From contig VZSR01000692.1 in NCBI GenBank assembly GCA_013398615.1, positions 490,770-554,769 of the forward strand: DNA of 64,000 nucleotides, in the 5' to 3' direction. The position numbers and the translations under genes are program-made. This document shows positions 11,201-25,705 of this stretch, piece by piece. The notes below the pieces were generated by a model. That model worked only from the letters and a program-made list of their open reading frames with translations, had not been told where the DNA came from and ran no database searches. The stretch's first letter is position 1, and each line of letters opens with the position of its first letter. This stretch comes from Brachypodius melanocephalos (Eukaryota; Chordata; Aves; Passeriformes; Pycnonotidae).

Positions 11201-14200
11201 GAACCAGGACTCAGCTCTGATCCTACTGACAAGAGATCAATGCTGTGAAGTAGGCATGAGGTTATTTCTCTCCTCTAGCTTGGATTCTGTTGGAAGCCCT
11301 CATGTTTTTCACTGATTCCAGATGTGTGTCATGGAGGTCTCTCATCTGGTTCAGAGTGCAGCAGCTCTCCCTGGATCCCCCTCTACCCTTGGCAGGAACA
11401 CATTTGGGATCAGAGTCCTGCTGCATTTCCCAGAGAGACACCAGTGAGCACAGCCAGGGAACACCAGACAAACCAACCACAACTCTTAAGCTCTGTCTTG
11501 GGTAGTCATTCTCCTAAGACTCACTGGACCTATGGCAACAGGAGACAGGGGAGAAGGTTCTGAAGGCCCCGTGCAGGCAGCTAAACAACCTGTTTTTTCC
11601 TTTTTTCCTCTTCCTGAGCTTTCAGGTATCTGCTTCTCTCCTTTAGTTGTGAAGTCACTCTTTGGCTGAAAGTTCTGCAATGAGAAAGTGATTGGCAACA
11701 ACTTCTAAAGCATCTTTCTACAGGCAAAATTACTGGATTTCTTTCAAAATCAACCCTCCCTCTCTCAATAAAGGAAAAAACCTCTAAGAACAGGAGCCCT
11801 GAAGGGGCAGCACAGACACCCCATTCAGTCCTGAGCAGCTACCACAGCACCCTTGTGGCACATTAGTGAGGGAAGTCTGGTAAGGCAACAGCAAAAGGTC
11901 ACCACAGGGATTTGCCGACAAGGGAAAAGGGATGTGAAATTCCTCCAGACCCATGTTTGCTTCAGGGTAAGTCTGAGCATTTCACAGCTGGAACACTCCA
12001 TTCTGACTTTCTGCATCCAGGGTTAATTAGTTCAAGCTTGATAAATCCCCTTATCTAAATGGCTCTGCGGAGACAGGCAAAGAACATCAAATAAAAGGAG
12101 AAAAGCAGTAACTCTTCCAACATGTTTTTCTGCCTCTGGAACAACGACTGGGAGAAGCACACAGAGCCAGAAAAGCCATGTGATAGCACACATCTGACTG
12201 AGACCACAGAGGGTATGTGCTGAGAAAAGGGCACAATTCCTTCTTTTCCTCCAAAAGCAACAAGGGAAGGCAGCACTGGGACCGTCGGGGGGATGTGTGG
12301 TCAGGGATGCAAATGAGAGGAAAAGAACACCCAGGGCAGCATTCTGGCATGGGTGTCAGGGACCTGTGCTCCAGCCTGAGTGCTGCAGAGAGGGCATTGG
12401 CCTCAGTTTCACAATCTATTACAAAGATAATATCAACTTCCTCTGGAAAACGCTCAGGCCTTCTGGATAGAAAACACTCCCTAATCTGTTGGTATTACTG
12501 ATTAGCCCTTAACGTGCCTGTCTGTTCAGCCAACTTCCATCCTGCAGAAATGAATGAACCCACAGGAATTACTGTCACAGAGACCTGGAAGGGCAACGAC
12601 TGAGAAGAGAGGGCAGAGAGAGCCCCTTTGTTCCCAAGCCAGCACCAGCAGCAGGATAATTCGTGACAACCTAAAGCATCCTGAACCAAGGCCAAAGGAG
12701 GTTCCAAAAAACAGCAGCACAAGGCTGTGGATTTGTAAGTCAAACTTTGCCAGGTCTGTGCAAGACACATGTTGGGCAATGCCACATGTCCTTGAAGAGC
12801 CAAACTGCAGTCCAGGAAAAGCTGTGTTCCCCTTGCAGTGATCCTGAGCCTGGGCCAGCAAAGCCCCACTTCAGATCAAAAGGGAGTGGACAGAAAGTGT
12901 CTGCCCAAGGATATGTGCTGGGAAAGCACCAGACAAGCATCTACCAGAGAAGGGGATCACAAAACCCAGTCCAAACCCAGAGGCCCTCCCTGTAATCCCA
13001 GGCTCTTTAAAAAGAGACAGTAAACCAAGAGTTTAACAGCTCTGAGCACCTTCAGTCCAGGCTCCCAGTATTGCAACCCTAAACCTCTCTTCAGCATTCC
13101 TGAAAAGTATAAATTGCACAGAATTATCACGGGGTTTTGTAGCATGGCCTGAAGGGTCACACCAAAACCATCCACCCAGTTTTGTTTCTCTGTGCAGACC
13201 CATTTGTATCAAGGTGTCCAATGAAAGACCTTCTCTTCCGGCTGACCAAACATCAAAAGCCAAGTCTTAATCTTAAAAGCCACACAGCTCTTCATCTGCT
13301 CTCTGTGAATTTAGCTCCCCACTAGACTAAAAAGACCAGCAAACCTGGAGAATGTCATCTACATCAAAAATATGGAAAAAGCCAGTCAAAGCTGAGACAA
13401 GATCCAAGATTAGATTCCCCCATTAGGTGAAGATCTGCTCACTGGAGGATTAAATATCCTTTGTGTCACCTGGCTCCAGGTCAGTCTAAGGCAATTTAGC
13501 TGTGGGTGCACAATGCTCTATCTGGCTCCTGAGATCCATCCAGCCTGGTCCTCCTCTGCGACCCACTGGTTCACCTGGAGGTTTGGAGGGTAGGTGGAAC
13601 CTTGCAAGGGAACCTTCCACAGCATGGGAGCCTCAGGAAGCCAGTTTTACCTGCCTTCTGGTTATTAGCATACTTCAAAAGATACCAGGTTTGCTTTAGC
13701 ATCAGATTATCCTTAGAGATGAGGGTGATTTTGGAGACCAAGAGCAAAGTCCATCAAAAAAATAAAGTAAACCAACCCAGAACTCAACTGAAGCAGCTTT
13801 GAGATTCCACCGAGTCTCTTACTAGAAACCTAAGAGACTACCAACATTTTCTTAAAAATTTTTGCTCTACCCCTGAGGTACAACATTACAGGATCTACTA
13901 CAGTCACTCAGGCTGCTGGGTGATACTGTAAGGTTGGTATGAGAAGGATCCCACTGCTTTGCCTGATTCTGCAAAATTGCAGAGAAAACAGGAACATCCA
14001 CTTTTCCATCTCCTTCCAATTACCTGGAAAACTCAAAAGATGGGTTTAAGATTCTCTGCAAAGAGAAGTTTGCAGAAGACGAGATGGAATCATAAAATAG
14101 TTTGGTTTAGAAGGGATCTTTAAAAGGTCATCTTGTTCCAGGTCCCCTGCAGTGAGCAGGGACATCTTCAACCAGGTCAGGCTGCTCAGAGCCTCCATCC

Positions 14201-17200
14201 AGCCTGACCTGGAATTTTCCAGGGGTGGGGCATGAAAGACCTGGGTAGGAACACAACGGGCACGGGGCACAATTTTAAGCAAAGAAACTTGTATTAATTG
14301 CAAATAATCTGTTGCTTATAGGAGTAAGTGCAAAGGCAAAGGGTGGATCACCCAAAAGCAGCACCTGCACACACAAAAGCTGCTGCATCCCAGAGATGGA
14401 ATCTCTCCATTCTTTACCCCATGGATTGCCTGGAGCTGGAGTCAGAGTCCCTGGGGAGGAATGCCTGGATGCACACAGCCCTTCTTCAGAGACAGCACAC
14501 AGCAGAGAGGCTTGGGCCAGTCTGGGCCACTGCCCAAAGTCCTGCAAAGGCCCTGCCCGAGGTGCAGGACTGAGCAGAGCTGCCGGGCAAGGACAGGTTG
14601 GGGACAGCACGTGATGGGTCCCACCGGCTCTCAGTGCACAGGCTGCAAGTAATGTCAGGTAAACGAGCTTGTCCAGCACATCTGGAAATAATTCCAACCC
14701 CAGATGCAGATCTGCTGTGCTACAGCAGGTAGGACAACAGGGTGATATGGGAAAAACAGCATGGCCACCCCACGGAGTGAGAGGGCTTAATAAAACCACC
14801 CCCGGTGCCCTTCTGAGTGGCTGCTGTTCATGGACAGGAGCTAAAATGCTTCTCCAAGGACAGCCTGTGAGTTCTTTGCCTTTTACACGAGGACAGATTT
14901 AACCAGAGACATTTTCAATATGAATTTCCACTGTTTTTCCAATTTTAAAGATTTTTCTGTACCTGAACTTATGACAGGCAACTTTAATCTGTCATTTCTC
15001 CAGTCAAGTCCTAATTAAATGACACCATTAAATCCCAGACTGCAAGCTGGTAGCATCTCACAGCAGATAAACAGAACCACAAAATCACAGATTCATTAAG
15101 GCTGGGAAAGACCTCCCAGGTCATCAAGTCCAACCATTCACCCAGCACTGCCAACTCCACCACTAAACCTGGTCAGTCAGAAGGGATCCAGTGGATCACA
15201 GTGCCAGAGGCCCTGCTCTCACACCTCTGCAGATCTGGCATGATAAACTCACCATGACACGTCTAAGATAAAATACTTAGTCAATAACAACAGCACAACA
15301 TGAAGCAGAACACAGGGCAAGGGTTTCACATCCATGGGAATGGGGGTTGCCAAACCAATTCCTGCCACATGTGCTAGCCTAAACCAAAAAAGAAATAAAA
15401 TCCGTAACTGCCCAAGCACAGCCGAGGAAGTTCTCAGGCTTTTAAGCTTGATCCCAAAAAACAGAGGGTGAAGGACCAGACCCATCTGCCCACCAATACT
15501 TGAAGCTATTTTAACAAAGAAAAGGAATGAGAACAATAAGGAGGAAATGCCAGGGATTGCAGGAGTTCTTGGTACAAGGAGAAGTGTGATGTGATTGATA
15601 AATCATTTGAGTGAAAAGACTTCAATGAAGAGCAAACACTAATGCTGTATACTCTATGGTGTTCCTAGTGACACCAGTCTGAGACTGTGCTGGGACAACC
15701 CCCAAACCATCTGTCCTGTACTCAGGATCCAAACCCTCTGCTGGCCTTTGCAATAACATTCCCAAGTTTTTGGGCGTAGGGTGGTCAACATTGATTTAGT
15801 CAGGACCAGCCAGATATAAAACAGGGTGGGAGGAGTCTATTTTTATCTTTGATTATTCAAGCCCAGATCAAAGGCTCTGCACTACAGTAACACTCCAAGG
15901 GCTTTTGATAGTGAAAGGATGTTTGTCCGGTCACCATAGAGAAAGCAATGTCAAACATCCTGTCCGTGGCACGATAAGGGATGGGGATGAGAAGTGGAGA
16001 CAGGGCTCTGGGGGGAGGCACTGAGAACCAGTTTGTTTAAATAACTTGTGCAAGTTTGGCAGGGAGGAGATATTAATTATTTCTGCAGAAGTTAGAGCCT
16101 GCCCCGGATTCAGGCCAAGCAGACAACTGAAGAGGAAACATCCTGCACACCAGGCTGGGTGATCCATGCGTATTTGATAGCACACGATGTGTGGGCTGGA
16201 TGTGTCTGTTGACTCCCTCGAAGGCAGGGAGGCCCTCTAGGAGACCTGGACAAATCAGAGAGCTGGACAAGCACCAGCCAGATGAAGTTCAACAAGGGAA
16301 AATGCCAGATTCTGCACTTGGGATGGGGCAACCCTGGATATACAAACAAACTGGGGAATGAGATGTTGGAGAGCAGCGCCATGGGAGGGGACCTGGGGTG
16401 TCCTGGTTGACAGAAAGTTGAATGTGAGCCAGCAGTGCCCCGGGAGCCAGGAGGGACATCTGTGTTCTGGGGGCATCAGGCCCAGCATCACAGGCTGGTC
16501 AAGGGAGGGGATTGTCCCGCTCTGCTCTGGGCTGGGGTGGCCTCACCTGGAGCCCTGAGGGCAGTTTTGGGCACCACCATATAAGAAAGATATCAGACCA
16601 TTAGAGAGTGTCCAAAGAAGGGCAAGGAAGATGGTGAAGGGCCTTGAGGGGAAGCTGTATGAGAAGTGGCTGAGGACACTTCTGTTCAGCCTGGAGAAAA
16701 GTAGATTGAGGGGAGACCTCATTGCAGCTACAACTTCCTGGTGAGAGGAAAAGGAGGGGCAGACACTGATTTCTGCTCTCTGCAACCAGGGACAGGACCC
16801 GAGGGTCTGAAATTGTGTCAGGGCAGGCTTGGACTGGAGATCAGGGAAAGGTTCTTCCCCCAGAGGGTGCTGGCACTGCCCAGGCTCCCCAGGGAATGGG
16901 CACGGCCCCGAGGCTGCCAGAGCTCCAGGAGCCTTTGGACAGCGCTGCCAGGGATGCCCAGGGTGGGATTGTTGGGGGGTCTGTGGAGGGACAGGGGCTG
17001 TTCTCAATGATACTTGTGGGTCCTTTCCAGCTCAGGGAATACTGTGATTCTGTGATCTGCACTCCTGGGATAGCAGAAATGTGTCTGAAATGAAGCAGCA
17101 TTTGTCTCTCACCCAGTGGGCAGAGGGGCAGAGTTGTTATGGGAGCCCAGAGCAATGCTCATGGTCCCCTCTTCCTTTCACAAATGTCACTGCAAGTTGT

Positions 17201-20200
17201 GGCTGATCACCTTTGAGTCACCTCACAAGGCCAGCCAGGACGTTACATGGCCATTGATTAAGGACATTCTCCCTTCTATATTGAACAGCCATCTTTGGAT
17301 TATGGTTCTGTCCCACTGACCTGGACACACAGCAGACAAATACCTTCCCTGTAAGCCCAAACTGGACTGCACTGGAAATCTAAGGGAATGTTGGCTCCTT
17401 TCACTGACTTGTGTCTTGCTGTAAACACACAGCCTCCCCAAACATACTTGGTCACATCTTTGGGGGTTGGAGATGATCTTTAAGGTCCCTTCCAAGCCAA
17501 ACCAAACCATTCTGTGATTCTATGATCTTTCCCCTCCACTTGTGTTCTTCTGATGACTTGAGCTGCTCCAGCTGCCAATGATACACACAGACACATCTAA
17601 GAGTGAGATCACAGCAGTCTCTGCTCCTCTCCTCTCTCCTGGAGTGCAGAACCAAGGCCATACACCACTGCAGGGACCAGCAGATTGCAGCTGCCAGAGC
17701 TCTGGGTAACCCAAAGAGCTGGGACTCAGCACAGGGACAGAAGGGGAGACCCATGGGGCAGCTCCTGCAGACAGAGCACCAGTGCAGCTTCCTGGTAAGC
17801 CCCATCATGTCCCCATGGAGGTGGAAGCTGTGAACTCACCTCAGCAGCTTTCCTGTGGTCATCCTCATTGTCCAGCAGCCGGACATCCACGCCCAGGCAG
17901 CGCAGGTAGCGCCCCAGGCCCTGCAGCATATTGTCACAGACCACACTGAACTGCTGGGGGGAGATGGGGGCAGGAGGGCCTGAGGGCTCTGTTCTGGCTC
18001 CTTGGCATTCCTAGAGAAAAGCAGGAGATCCATGAGGAGCAGAAGGCTGATTCTCAGTACGTTTGTGTTTTTCCTCCCTGCGTTCATTCACCCATCACAG
18101 CACATCCAGCTGCCTCCTTCCACCTGTGTCACCACTTCCCCAGGCTCTGCAGCACCTCCAGATCCTCCTTCCCAAGCTTTCCACAGTGCCATCACCACCT
18201 GGGCAGGGGGCAGAACATGATGGGGATAATTATGAATTGGCCATTCTCTCTCTGGCCAGCTGGCCACCTGATCCAGGGACCTGCAGGCTTTCCCTGGAGA
18301 AATGCCAGCCTGGCCTCCAGTGTTCTGCACAGACATTCATCTTCAAGAAGTCATAGAAACATAGTCAAGGCTGCTGTTCCCATAAATCAGTCTGCAACTA
18401 ATAAACACGTGCCAAAGCTATGATTCAGGACAGAGAGAGGGAGAAACAGGTAGACAAAGCAACCATGTCACCTCTGTTATCTTTGGAAGTTTAAAAATAG
18501 GCAGTGTCTGAATTCTGCTCATTGTATTTCAAATGTCTGCTGCTGGGGCAGTTCCTGCACTTGGAGGACTTTGGCTTTGGGGAGGGTCCCAGAAATACAA
18601 CAGTTAAATTCATGGGGAAGGGAAGTTATTAAGGAACTTCCAATGTCCAGCTTTTGACTCCAGGAACTTGAATTAGCTGGGATGACTGAAGGATACTGCC
18701 AGCAGCTATGCAGGGAGCCAGCACTGCAGATCAGCTCTGCAGGAGCTGGCCCCAAGCTGGGAATGCTGTGGCACACCAGGCAGCTCCACCTGGGCTCTCC
18801 ATGGGAACCAGCTCAGGTCCAGGAGCAATACGGTGTGATAGTGCAGCTCCCAGTAGCTGGTCCCTGCACCCAGGGCTCTGCAGCACTGGGCAGACTGGGC
18901 TGTCACCAGCTCCTGCAGGATCCTGGGGGATGTAGCTGTGACACCAGAGCATGGTGACAAGGGCTGGAGCTGTCCCTGAAGCTGAGGCGGTTGGAGATGC
19001 TGCTGTTCAAACAGATGTGCAGGAGCTGCAGCTGGCTCTCAGCCAGTGTTTATCCAGTGGCCAGCACTGTCAAACAGAGCTTTTTTCTAATGTTTCATGC
19101 CAGCAGAGAGCAAAAATCTTATAAAGGAGAATAGTTATTAGCCTCATTTCAGATAGTGGACCAGGAAACACTGGGAGAGAGAGCTTGGAGTCCTGCAGGA
19201 TGCAGTCAGGAATCTGCTTTTGGTGTCTCAGTCCAGATTTTACCAGCTTCCTCTCAGCTGATGAATCTGACTGTATAGAACACAAAGATGGCCCAGGGGT
19301 GTCCAAGGTGGTTGAAGCCTGAAATGCTCACTTTTCCCAGCTCTGCAGCAGCCACCCAGCTCTGCTGTAACTCACAACATTCCCATGAACACAGTGCTCA
19401 GGGAGCAGCTCCATGTTTTCCTGCCTGCTGAAGGCCAATGGATGCTGCACATTTACACAAAGGTGGACACAGTCAGCAGCACCTCAGGCCAGCCAGGGAA
19501 GGGGGCACTGGCATCAGGAGCTCCACACACACTTGGGTCTCTTCAGGATACACAGGTACGGTGAGTCTCCTCAGGCAGCAGCAAAATGGGATTTGTGCCA
19601 AGGTTTCCAAAGGTGCTCAAACCAATTAATGGTTCCATTTTAGATGTAAACTTTATTACTGAGAGGCACCAGTCACATTCCAAGATACTTAAGTGGAGTC
19701 ACACAGCTCTGGTGGAGTTTTAAGGCTCTGCCACAACACAAACTTCTGGGAGAGGCCTCTCATGGAATGTGGTGATGGGCAGGGAGGCAGAGACAAGCCT
19801 TCAGCAGAAAGGCATTTTTGATGGATCATTTGCTTTTAACTTTGCAGACTTCTACTCCAGACACAATAAAGGAGATATCCCCAGTGTGAAAGCAAGGTAT
19901 GAAAGCTCAGTAAAAAACAAAAGTAAGGAAGTAACAGTTTTGAAACCTTGGCCACAGAATCCAGACCCAAAATGTGGAAGGAATATTTCCATGAGCAAGG
20001 CTCAGTGGGCTTTGTGCACAGATCTCCACCCACACTGTGCAAAGACAAGTGAACCTCAAAGTGCAGGGAAAGCTGGACCCAGGCAGGCCAAGGAGAGAGC
20101 ACAGTGTCCCAGGAGGGAGGGGTGAGGAGGATGTTTGCTGCAAGAATCCTGAGAACAGCCATGCACAGCGAATGGTGTGGCTGAGAGCAGCAGCATGTGA

Positions 20201-23200
20201 TTTGCAGGGGTCTTGAGCAACAAGAAGCTCTTTGAAGATGTTTACAAACCTGTCCAGAAGGTGATGGTGCTTCTTGTTTATTCAGCTGCTTCTTTGCCCT
20301 GGGTTTTTTGCTCTGCTTTCCCACCAGACTTTCTGTCAGGTCTGAACCCAGACCAAAGCTCTCGGGGTCCTTGCAGAGCCTCTCATAGATCTCCAGCAAG
20401 CAGTAGGCATCTGAAGCTGCAGGGAAGAGAATGTGAGCCTCAGCTCATATAAGGCTCATTCAAAAGTAAACCAGGGCCTTTCCAGAGGCAAGGAAGAGCC
20501 CTCACCTTTGTAAAAGCCATTGTGAACAACTGTGAAGCTGCTACTCCCTCATACCATACTCTCAGCTCCAGAACTGACCCACTGAGCATCACAGCTGAGC
20601 CCACAGTCACGGGGGGTCAAGGCAGGAGCTCCTAAAGACAGGCTCTGCCATCTCCATTCTAACCCAATAACTCAATGCAAACTGCAGTGTGGCTCTTCCA
20701 ACCACACCAGGTAGCTCCAGCCAGCCCCTGTCCCCGAGCCTGCCCACAGCTCCTTATCACACCTCTTGATGGGAGGGGAACTTCCCCAGGAGATGCAATA
20801 TCTGAGCAGATACTGCCCAGGCTGTTTGCAGTCACCTGCCCACACTCACTGCCCTGTGCTGCTGCTCCCTGCAACGGGAGAACTCTCCCAGCCAGTCTGA
20901 CAAGTCTCAGTGATTAACTTTTGTGGGAACTGTGTCAGCTTCAAGGATAGTCGAATTTAACAAAGGGCTGGTTTGCATCAGCAGACTGTCCTTTGATGCA
21001 CCAGGAAAAGATTCAGACCCAGACTTCTGACTCTGGAGTAATCAGCAATAAGCTCTATGGGTCCCTCCAACAGCCCTGAGTCCGTGCTGCAGTTTCTGAC
21101 CCCACATCTGCCCATTTCAAACCCAGCTCTAACAAGCACCTCACTGCGACACATGAACACAGCGTTTGTTTCCCAGGAAGGCTGGGAAATGAGGCAGAAG
21201 GAAGTGGACTTTCCTCCTTTCAGTTACTGAGAGGAATTTCCACTGAGGTGATGTTTCATCAGACAAAATCTGCAAAGCACAGGAATTCCTTCATAAGGGA
21301 AATAATGAATCACTGGACAGTTTAAACTTCAACCATTAAAGCCATTTCCTCAAAAGGACAAACAAAACATGTGCTGACTCCTCTGAACAGGAACTAATCT
21401 GCAAAGCCATTTTCTTCCTCTGCTACTTAACGACTTTCCTGGGGACAGAGCAGCCAAACCCAGCCTTGCCCTGGGCACCTGCAGCACCCAGCCAGAGCCA
21501 GACCTGCGTAGAGGATCTGCTCCTCTCTCAGCGGCCGCTTCTCCCAGTTGGACAGCTGCTCCCTTTTATCCAGAGGCTTCCCCAGCACATGCTGCACCAG
21601 AAGGCTGAGTCCCTTCTCCGGCTGCCTGAGCCCTTTCTCCTCGTGGCTGTGCTCCGGGGACAGTCCATCGACCTTCTGGCTGTCCTTTCCCCACTGCAGC
21701 TGATGGAAACAAGGAGATAGAAACCACCTGGTTATGAAGCAGCTCCCAAACCACCTCCTGTTCCAGCTGCTGGGGCCAGGCACAGCCCTACCACATCCAT
21801 CTGGTGCCTGGCACATTGAACCCCAGCCCTCAGACACGGGCTGGGATGGCACGAGATAAACACGGCGTCGGGTTATTTGTTTGACAAACACACTTTCTGG
21901 AGAGAAATCTCTTCCATAGCCAAGGAAGGGAAGAAATGGAATTGCTGTCCAGCCCTGCACCAGAGTAGCAGGATTAGGATGAGGCTCCTCGGGGGTCTGC
22001 AGCATGCTCACCATGCCAGAGGCTGCTGGGCATCCAGTCAATAAAGGAGCAGCAGTGGCAGTTCAGCACCTTTCTCCTCCTAGTCCTGGTGGGAAAAGGC
22101 ATTCCTGTGACACCCTGGGCATCAGCCCTTCCTGCAGCTGCCATTTCTCAGCTTAAACTGAGGCAATGGCTGTTGGCAGCTATGTTGGCCCCTGCAGCAC
22201 TTCCCAGGTTAAACAATCAATCCCAAAGATGGGCTTCACCTCAACCCACAGCCTCAAACACACTCTGTACATTTTACCCGTTAAAATGGTTGTGCCGAAC
22301 ATTTTTGCAGACTGCTGAAAGATCCTGTGTGCAAACCCACGGACAGCTTCAGCTAAGCAGAAATTCCTGTGCTGAACCCACCAGCAGCCCTCCTAGGAAC
22401 ATCAGAGCTCTGTACAAATTATTAACTCCATCAGATCTGCTTCAATAATGCATGGCCTTGGAGTAGCAGAATTTCTACAAGAACTTCCTCTTCCTAAGTA
22501 TAACTTGTGTTCAGAAGCCTTGTCCTGGCTGAATGGAGAGCTCCAAGAGCTTTTCACAGCTTTTATAAAGGTTATGAAAGAGCTGTCAGCATCATAAACT
22601 TTAACCTTTTAGTTGATGAAAACAAAATCCTTCTGTCTTCCTTTACAGAATCCCAACCAGAATCCCAATCCAGCTCAAACCCTCTGGAGGAAATGCTCTC
22701 TTTACTCTTGCAGCCATCTCCCTGCCAATCCAGGATGGACACAGACAGTGCTGTGGATTCAGGACAGTTATTCACTGCAGGAGACACCGTTTCCCACATC
22801 TCCATGTGTTTATCCTTACTTGTTTGTCCACTGCAAGAAGATCCACCACACCTTGCATGTGTTTCTCTGTGTCTTTCAGAGCAGAACATGTAGCTACAAG
22901 GCTGCTGAGGTCTCCAGACATCCCATAACCTGGAGACAAAAAAAGCCCAAATCACACAGGTAGGAAAACTCAAATTATGGTTAATGCACTGCAGATTCTT
23001 TTAGTTCAGAGGCAAAGTGCTGACAAAATATTTATAAGCATTGGTGGGAAGACTGTTCAAAGATTAGCTCTTGTCTCCCCTGTTTCCAAGAGACACTCCT
23101 GCAAATCAAGGGAGAAGACAGATGGATGAAAAATGCTGAGTTTAAGACCAACTTGCTTAAAATCTGGGAAACATATTTATGAATTTACCCTTGAGGTCCA

Positions 23201-25666
23201 GGTTTAGCAGCTCCTGATAAAAGCTTCCAAAACCCAAGTATGGTAATTCAGAGATCTCTGGTGTCCAGCACAGCAGCTCTGGGACAGGGACAGCACACCC
23301 AGACAGCTCTGCCCACCAGAATTACCTGAACCACTGAAGGCTGGGTGTCAGTGGGGCATTGCTACAGAGTTAGGACAATCTCAAGTCTGAGAGTGCAAGT
23401 TAAATGAGGAATCTTAGATCTGGCCTGAAATGGGGAGATATGATGGCATAGATCTGTGTCAGGGGAGGCTCGGGCTGGAGATGAGGGAAAGATTCCTCCC
23501 CCATTTGGTGCTGGCACTGCCCAGGCTCCCCAGGGAATGGGCACGGCCCCGAGGCTGCCAGAGCTCCAGGAGCCTTTGGACAGCGCTGCCAGGGATGCCC
23601 AGGGTGGGATTGTTGGGGGGTCTGTGCAGGGACAGGGGCTGGGCTGGGTGATCCTGGTGAGTGGTTCTCTGATCCTGTATTTCTGTCATTCCCAGTTACA
23701 CCAGTCACTGCTTCCTGGCCTGGCAGTGCCTGAACACTCAGGGCTACAAAAGCTGGTTCCATGGCAAGTGGATTTAGGGAATGACAACAGCAAGAGGATC
23801 TAGGAATGACAAAGATGACTGTGTTCAAAGGCTGTGTGAAGCACCGAGGTGGGGAGAAGAGAGGGGTGTTACCTAGTTTAGTGATGGCTGCGTCTGAATA
23901 GAGCATCTGGATGAAATGGGGAAGCTTCTCCTTCTCCCCCTCAGCCTCAGCTTGCTCCAGGAGCCGTGGCAGGTCCAGCAGGAACACCTCATCCTTCAGT
24001 GCAAGTTGCAGGAGGGCGACACGAGGCTTCCCCACCATGCCAAAGGAAGGCTTCCACTCCATGTCCACACCAACCACCTGCCCAGGCTGCAACACAGACA
24101 CTCTCTGCACCCAGAGCCTGCCTGGGCTTGAGAGGAGCAAGGACAGTCTGTCCAGGACATGAGCATTTCCTTCCCAGCGCCTGCAGCTCTTTGTGCAAAA
24201 TGCCACAGACACAGGGAACTCTCACAGCACCTGCACCACCCACGGGAACCTTCCCTGGCACAATTCCTAACACCTTCCCCAAACCAGACCACCCTAAAGG
24301 AGCAGCTGTTCTTGGCTTGGGGAGGTGGATGGCAGTGGCCACATCCAGCTCTGTGTCTCAGCCTGACATGGAGTTCCAGCTCCTTGACCCTGCCAGGCCA
24401 ATCCCAGGTAACACTCACCTGCAGCACCTTCTCCCAGCACTGCAGTGTCTCCTCCCATGTCTGCAGAAAGTGAATATTTTCCCGTGGAATAGGAAGCTGG
24501 TAATAGTCCTTCTTCTTACTGGACTCATAATTATCTGCTTTTGTGACCTCTTCTACCCTGCACAGAATCAGATGCAACCGTTTGAAGCCATGCAAAGCCA
24601 GGAGGAAATCCTGCATTGGAGCAAGAGGGGTAAGTTTTACTCCCCTTATTTCACCCTGACCCTCTCTTTCCCCATGACACTTAGCTCTTTCTCAGAGAAA
24701 AGAAACTAATCAAAAAGATTCAGCTCCCTTGGACAGATCACACATTTCTGAAGTCTCTTTCCCACAGAGACTTGAAATGGTTCATTATTTGGGAAACTAT
24801 TAGTAACCTTCTGTTTGGGAGGCCGTGTGCCCAATTTTGCAGCAAAGCAGCTCTTCCTGCACAAACACTCTTTCCTGTGGGTTTGTGTGCATGGGGAAGT
24901 CAATATTTGTGTAAAATATTTAATGAAGGTGTGCAGCCTCGGGTCTCCGGGAATATTCTCACTTGCAAAGCTCAGGAGCCCTGTGTGGTGTGAGCAGAAG
25001 CAGATGATGTCATTTCTATGCTGGTGCCACCTTGTTGTGTGCAGTGTGAACTCCCTCTGGAACCTGTGGCTGTGTTACTCAACAGACAGGGCAGCCAGAC
25101 TGTTTTATGGGGCTCTGCTGACTTTATAGCAGCTACCACAGCAGGTATCATGAGTGGATGAGTAAATTGCAGGACAAAGGGCCTTATTCATCTGTTCCAG
25201 CTCCTCACACAAGGCAGAGCACACCCTCACCTGCCTTCCCTCCAGAGCACAGGATTCCCACAGCACAGAGATGCAGTGATGGCTTTTATCTCTGGATGCA
25301 CAGTCTGTGGTTCAGCCACACACCTGTGATCACCCCTTTGTCTTTTGAGGGCTTATCCCTCATGGAAAAATCTCCTGGCTCCCAACTGGTGGCTTCAGGA
25401 GGGAGGAGGAGGAGGGCAGCTCCAGCAGTGAGGAGCGAGGCAAGAGCATATCCAAGACAGATGAGTTTCCTGTGCTCCAAAATAGCCTGGACCCCCTGGA
25501 GAAGTGTTTTGAGGGTGATTACATCTGTGTTGTATTTCCTGAGGTGACATAGTGCCTGAACAAGTGTAGGTCTGCACAAGGACAAAGAGCAGATCCACAA
25601 AACCAGGATCCCTGAACATGAACTGTTCAAGGCCATCTGTGAGACCTTCCCAAAATCATCAGCATT

Positions 25667-25705
<39 letters not shown>

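Larger units (their letters stand above)
10334..17839 (-). other. EXD3: EXD3 intron (7.5 kb)
   Basis: Intron between coding exons n and o. It holds CR1 fragments at 14086-14245, 15070-15170, 16195-17060 (the longest in the window) and 17460-17530. No additional exon is required, because the protein reads AAE|IARQEGR across it as in the mammalian orthologue. Confidence 0.85.

Noticed and set aside
23400..24212. 270-residue open frame on the minus strand
   Set aside because: It is exon j of EXD3 read through its donor into the next intron and a CR1 copy. Only 23873-24086 is supported as coding.
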